A DNA stretch of 45,087 nucleotides from Nonomuraea aridisoli (GTDB lineage: Bacteria; Actinomycetota; Actinomycetes; Streptosporangiales; Streptosporangiaceae). Both the position numbers and the translations under genes were made by a program. Under the pieces are notes generated by a model. The model had not been told where the DNA came from. It was given only the letters and a program-made list of their open reading frames with translations, and ran no database searches. The stretch is taken from contig NZ_POUD01000041.1 of the NCBI RefSeq assembly GCF_003236395.1, positions 1-45,087 of the forward strand. The letters are read 5' to 3'. This document shows, piece after piece, positions 42,602-45,087 of the stretch; within the stretch, counting starts at the first letter, position 1; the number at the start of each line of letters is the position of its first letter.

Positions 42602-43387
42602 CTCCAGGGTCGGCAACCCGGGCACGGCCACGAACTCCTCGGGAGTCCTCCGCACCGGGCCACGGGTTGCGCCGCCAGGCGTACATAAGCGCGGTGACAC
42701 GCTGGACGGGCTCCTGCTGGTCGCTCGGCAGGCTCCACACGCTCGGCCGCGAGGGCACGGTAGCGGGACCACCGCGAGCCAGCAGCGAGGGGCCCCAGAA
42801 CAGCGGTGCCCCGGGACGCGTGAAGTCAGAGACGATCCCGGGGCTTATGCCGTCCACGCTAGCAGCCGCGACTGGCGGAGGAGCTGAAGGCTGGGCGGTG
42901 TTAGTGACGCAGAACAACGGCAGACAAAACGCAGTGCGTTGGCAACGAGCGGCGCAGATCTGTGACCGTGCGGCCCGACCGTGCCCACTCCTCGAGGTGT
43001 GATCGCCTGGACGATCAGGGAAGTTCGAATTGCCCTCCACACGAACAACCTCATGGTGGCCGCGTCCTGGAGGCGACTGACGAAACCGGCCCGGGCATAG
43101 CTGCTTCCGGCGAGGAAAGCCTTACCGGTGGGCACTGGTCAGGGGGCGAAACATCCATGAACTCGTTCGGGACCAGAGGGCAACGCGGCCGCTGTCATAA
43201 AGTCCGCGCCTGGCAGGCTCGGGTGTCTACCATCGCCGCCCCAGCTCAAAGGCAGAATTGCACCGTTGCGGCTGTCAAAGATCTGCGTAGCTCAGCGTTT
43301 CCGCTGACATCCCGGCTGCGCGTCACATGGCCAGCTTAGCGGTCTACCTGCGAACTGACCCCCGATGCAGATTCCTACTGACTGTCC
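42602..43387. other. About 790 bp without a confident gene
   Basis: A minus frame (42555-43040) reads VDGISPGIVSDFTRPGAPLF and ALMYAWRRNPWPGAEDSRGV and might be a decayed gene, but I recognise no family. The end of the stretch (43352-43386) resembles the reverse complement of the 36187-36262 repeats. Confidence 0.25.
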
Positions 43388-43516
43388 TGTCTCAAATGAG
43401 TTGGCGTGAGACCTGGTCGCTGACCTGCGGCGCGCCAACTGATTTGAGACAACATGAATGTGAATGTCTCAACGATCATGGCGCGTCTGGCTGAATGTCT
43501 CAAATCAGTTGGCGTG
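43388..43516. repeat. Three 21-bp repeats, two direct and one inverted
   Basis: TGTCTCAAAT[G/C]AGTTGGCG occurs at 43388-43408, inverted at 43431-43451, and again at 43496-43516. A partial copy TGTCTCAA lies near 43465. Multiple terminal repeats of about 20 bp are typical of IS21-like elements, so this is probably one end (or two fused ends) of a lost element. Confidence 0.6.
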
Positions 43517-43650
43517 TGATCATGGAATGGGGCTGAGGAACCAGATATCCATCCCCCGCGAGACTGCCTGGCGGGCTTCTTGGTATTGAACGCCCGGCCC
43601 GCCGCGCGCAACTCCGTCAGAGACCCGCACGCCTCGACGTCCCTGTCGGG

Positions 43651-44439
43651 TCAGAAGTAGGCGCCGGGAATGGCAGCGCCGAGGATCGGACGGCGAAGGT
43701 GTTGTGGGGTGAGCATGACGCCGGTGATCCGGCTGGCGAGTGCCAGGGCCGCCGGGATGGGATTGTCGATGCTGTCGTCGGCGGCCGGATCGATGCCCAG
43801 CTCACGGAGGTGACGATTGAGCCGGTCGGGATCCGTGCCCTGCCTGTCTATGGGAAACCTTGGGTTGATGTCGGTAATGAGCTGGCCGTCGACGGCATAG
43901 GTGACCTGGTGCTGGGCGTAGTCATGCCGGTGCACCGCCAGGGCCTCCCCGCCGTCGCGCGACAGGGCGCCCAAGACCTCCAGTTGCAGGCCGCGCCAGC
44001 CGCAGTCCTCAATCGCGATGGTCCACTCCCCGATACGCACCACGGTGATGATCCAAGATCCTTCCGGATAGGTGCGGTCCCCATCTTCGATCATGCGGAT
44101 GTCCTCGTCCGCGGCGCCGAGCCGGCGCAGCACCTCGTGCTCGTCGAGTCCGCGGACGAAGACGATCGTGTAGATGTCCCCGAGTTCGCTGTCCTGCCAC
44201 TCATAATCCTCCGGCGACGCGCCGGGGGTTCTCGCGGTGGCGCGGACCATCTCGAACGTTCTCGCCTGCTCAAGGATCTCGGGATGGGCAGCGAAGAAGG
44301 CCTCGGTGATTTCTGGAGCTTCCGGTCCACGCTCACTGACCAGGTAGCCGTTCGCTCTCGCCCAGTCCTGGATTTGAGTGCGGCCGAGCTTGGGCGCCCG
44401 GTAGGTGACGCGGAGGGGGGTGAAGTCGGCATCGGACAT
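43651..44439 (-). CDS. Lsr2-type DNA-binding domain fused to DUF6461-like domain, 262 aa
   Basis: Residues 15-55 (KLGRTQIQDWARANGYLVSE, then PEITEAFFAAHPE) resemble the C-terminal DNA-binding domain of Lsr2, the actinobacterial H-NS-like silencer that binds AT-rich DNA. Residues 85-230 (DIYTIVFVRGLDEHEVLRRL, WTIAIEDCGWRGLQLEVLGA, VHRHDYAQHQVTYAVDG, DINPRFPIDRQG) match the DUF6461 pattern found in many actinobacteria. The fusion is not the classic form of either family. The start ATG 44439 has no strong ribosome site. A role as sensor or silencer of accessory DNA is speculative. Confidence 0.72.
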   Translation of the reverse strand: MSDADFTPLRVTYRAPKLGRTQIQDWARANGYLVSERGPEAPEITEAFFAAHPEILEQARTFEMVRATARTPGASPEDYEWQDSELGDIYTIVFVRGLDEHEVLRRLGAADEDIRMIEDGDRTYPEGSWIITVVRIGEWTIAIEDCGWRGLQLEVLGALSRDGGEALAVHRHDYAQHQVTYAVDGQLITDINPRFPIDRQGTDPDRLNRHLRELGIDPAADDSIDNPIPAALALASRITGVMLTPQHLRRPILGAAIPGAYF

Positions 44440-44454
44440 GATCAGAAACTTACC

Positions 44455-44727
44455 GACGCGTTCGACGTTCGTCTGCTGCTCCAGCTCGTGAACGTCTCAT
44501 GGCAGGTCGGCCCGGGGGGGTAGTCCTCTCCCAGACCGGGGAACCAGGCGTCCTTCTTGGTCGCGGTCTTCGCTTGCCGGAGGAGCATCGTGGCGTTCTT
44601 GCGCTCGTTCTCGATCCAGAGGTAGAGGGGATCGCGCCGCCACTCGTTCCAGTCCTCCCCAATCCTGCCGTAGCCGCGGGCGACGGTCCGTCGGATCTCC
44701 GCTAAGAGAGCCGGCTCGACGTCACCG
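44455..44727 (-). pseudogene. Coding-like fragment without a start
   Basis: The frame reads VEPALLAEIRRTVARGYGRI, DWNEWRRDPLYLWIENERKN and LRQAKTATKKDAWFPGLGED to a stop that lies just upstream of the Lsr2-like gene. It has the composition of a real protein but no start codon in range. The family is not recognised. Confidence 0.4.
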
Positions 44728-44913
44728 GCGCCATGGCCGCATCCGGCCGGCCCGGGTCTCCAGGTAGCGCCGCCACGTCGCCGGTCTCCACGCGCCCGCC
44801 TGATGCGCCCGCCTGATCAAGAGCCTCGGACAGGCGGGTGAGGAGCGCGGTCGCTCACGCCCGCCCTTCGGCGGTCTCGATGTGGAAGACGTCGGTCAGC
44901 TACGGAAACGACG

Positions 44914-44955
44914 GTAGCCGTGCTGCCCGGCTTTCCGGGCGGGAAGCACGGCTAC
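44914..44955 (-). terminator. Strong hairpin after the last partial gene
   Basis: The arms GTAGCCGTGCT (44914-44924) and AGCACGGCTAC (44945-44955) are fully complementary, and GCCCGG/CCGGGC (44925-44930/44935-44940) extend the stem after a 4-base bulge. It lies 13 bases past the stop of the partial gene at 44969. Confidence 0.75.
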
Positions 44956-44968
44956 CAGTGCGGGTGTT

Positions 44969-45087
44969 TCAGCCGACGGTGACGGTGGCGGGTTGGGTGG
45001 ACAGCAGGGTCTGGGTCCAGCCGCCGGTGTCGACGGTGCCTTGTCCGGCCACGTCGGCGCCGTTGCCGTCGTGGGGGTTGCCGTCGA
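44969..45087 (-). CDS. C-terminal 38 residues of a probably secreted protein (partial)
   Basis: The frame runs off the window's right edge and reads DGNPHDGNGADVAGQGTVDT, then GGWTQTLLSTQPATVTVG and a stop at 44969-44971. The Gly/Asp/Thr-rich beta-type composition suits an exported enzyme or binding domain. The family cannot be named from this piece. Confidence 0.6.
   Translation of the reverse strand, partial: DGNPHDGNGADVAGQGTVDTGGWTQTLLSTQPATVTVG

Noticed and set aside
43388..43516. CRISPR array
   Set aside because: Only three repeats, one inverted, with unequal spacing and no cas genes; IS-end repeats fit better.

Overview
The window is high-GC DNA from an actinomycete. Evidence: strong GC bias at third codon positions, GTG starts, SARP/AfsR regulators, LuxR-type two-component pairs with short HisKA_3 kinases, Lsr2-like and SUKH proteins, and class I lanthipeptide genes of actinobacterial type. 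A filamentous genus such as Nonomuraea, Streptosporangium or Streptomyces fits; I cannot name the species. No rRNA, tRNA or CRISPR array is visible.

Layout. (1) 1-5974: end of an unknown gene, a frameshifted nuclease-like gene, a membrane-anchored hypothetical protein, a sensor kinase/regulator pair, and a secreted alpha/beta-hydrolase closed by a strong hairpin. (2) 6000-6930: a truncated IS5-type transposase next to the tail of an AfsR-like regulator and another gene scrap. (3) 6988-21384: the centre of interest, a class I lanthipeptide cluster. It holds a full-length LanB, two LanC cyclases with intact zinc ligands, two different Cys-rich precursors sharing an FDLQL leader motif and a C-terminal TCxDTCC block, an LLM-class flavin/F420 oxidoreductase, an ABC exporter preceded by a start-stop-coupled 47-aa membrane peptide and a 47-aa exported peptide, a small SARP and a large AfsR-type regulator. 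(4) 21500-27100: relics of integrases and a LysR regulator around an intact esterase/TetR pair, a chimeric serine-recombinase gene, and an integrase relic bracketed by 56-bp inverted repeats. (5) 27128-32224: three paralogous secreted four-cysteine proteins and a second AfsR-like regulator. (6) 32773-35224: a membrane protein and a second kinase/regulator pair. (7) 35583-45087: mostly decayed accessory DNA (integrase, protease-like gene, an IS5-family copy, a LamG/nuclease-type exoprotein) with an intact GT-C-like membrane protein, a SUKH immunity protein, an Lsr2/DUF6461-like protein and the 3' end of a secreted protein.

How the cluster should work. The precursors at 9940-10119 and 16822-17031 would be bound through the FDLQL leader motif by LanB (13619-16705), which glutamylates and eliminates Ser/Thr. 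LanC2 is translationally coupled to LanB; LanC1 is separate and sits beside precursor 1. The oxidoreductase (11399-12295) could reduce dehydro residues. The ABC protein lacks a peptidase domain and no leader protease is present, so leader removal must be done elsewhere. GACA-core direct repeats with exact 11-bp period occur upstream of both the exporter operon and the SARP gene, which suggests one SARP regulon.
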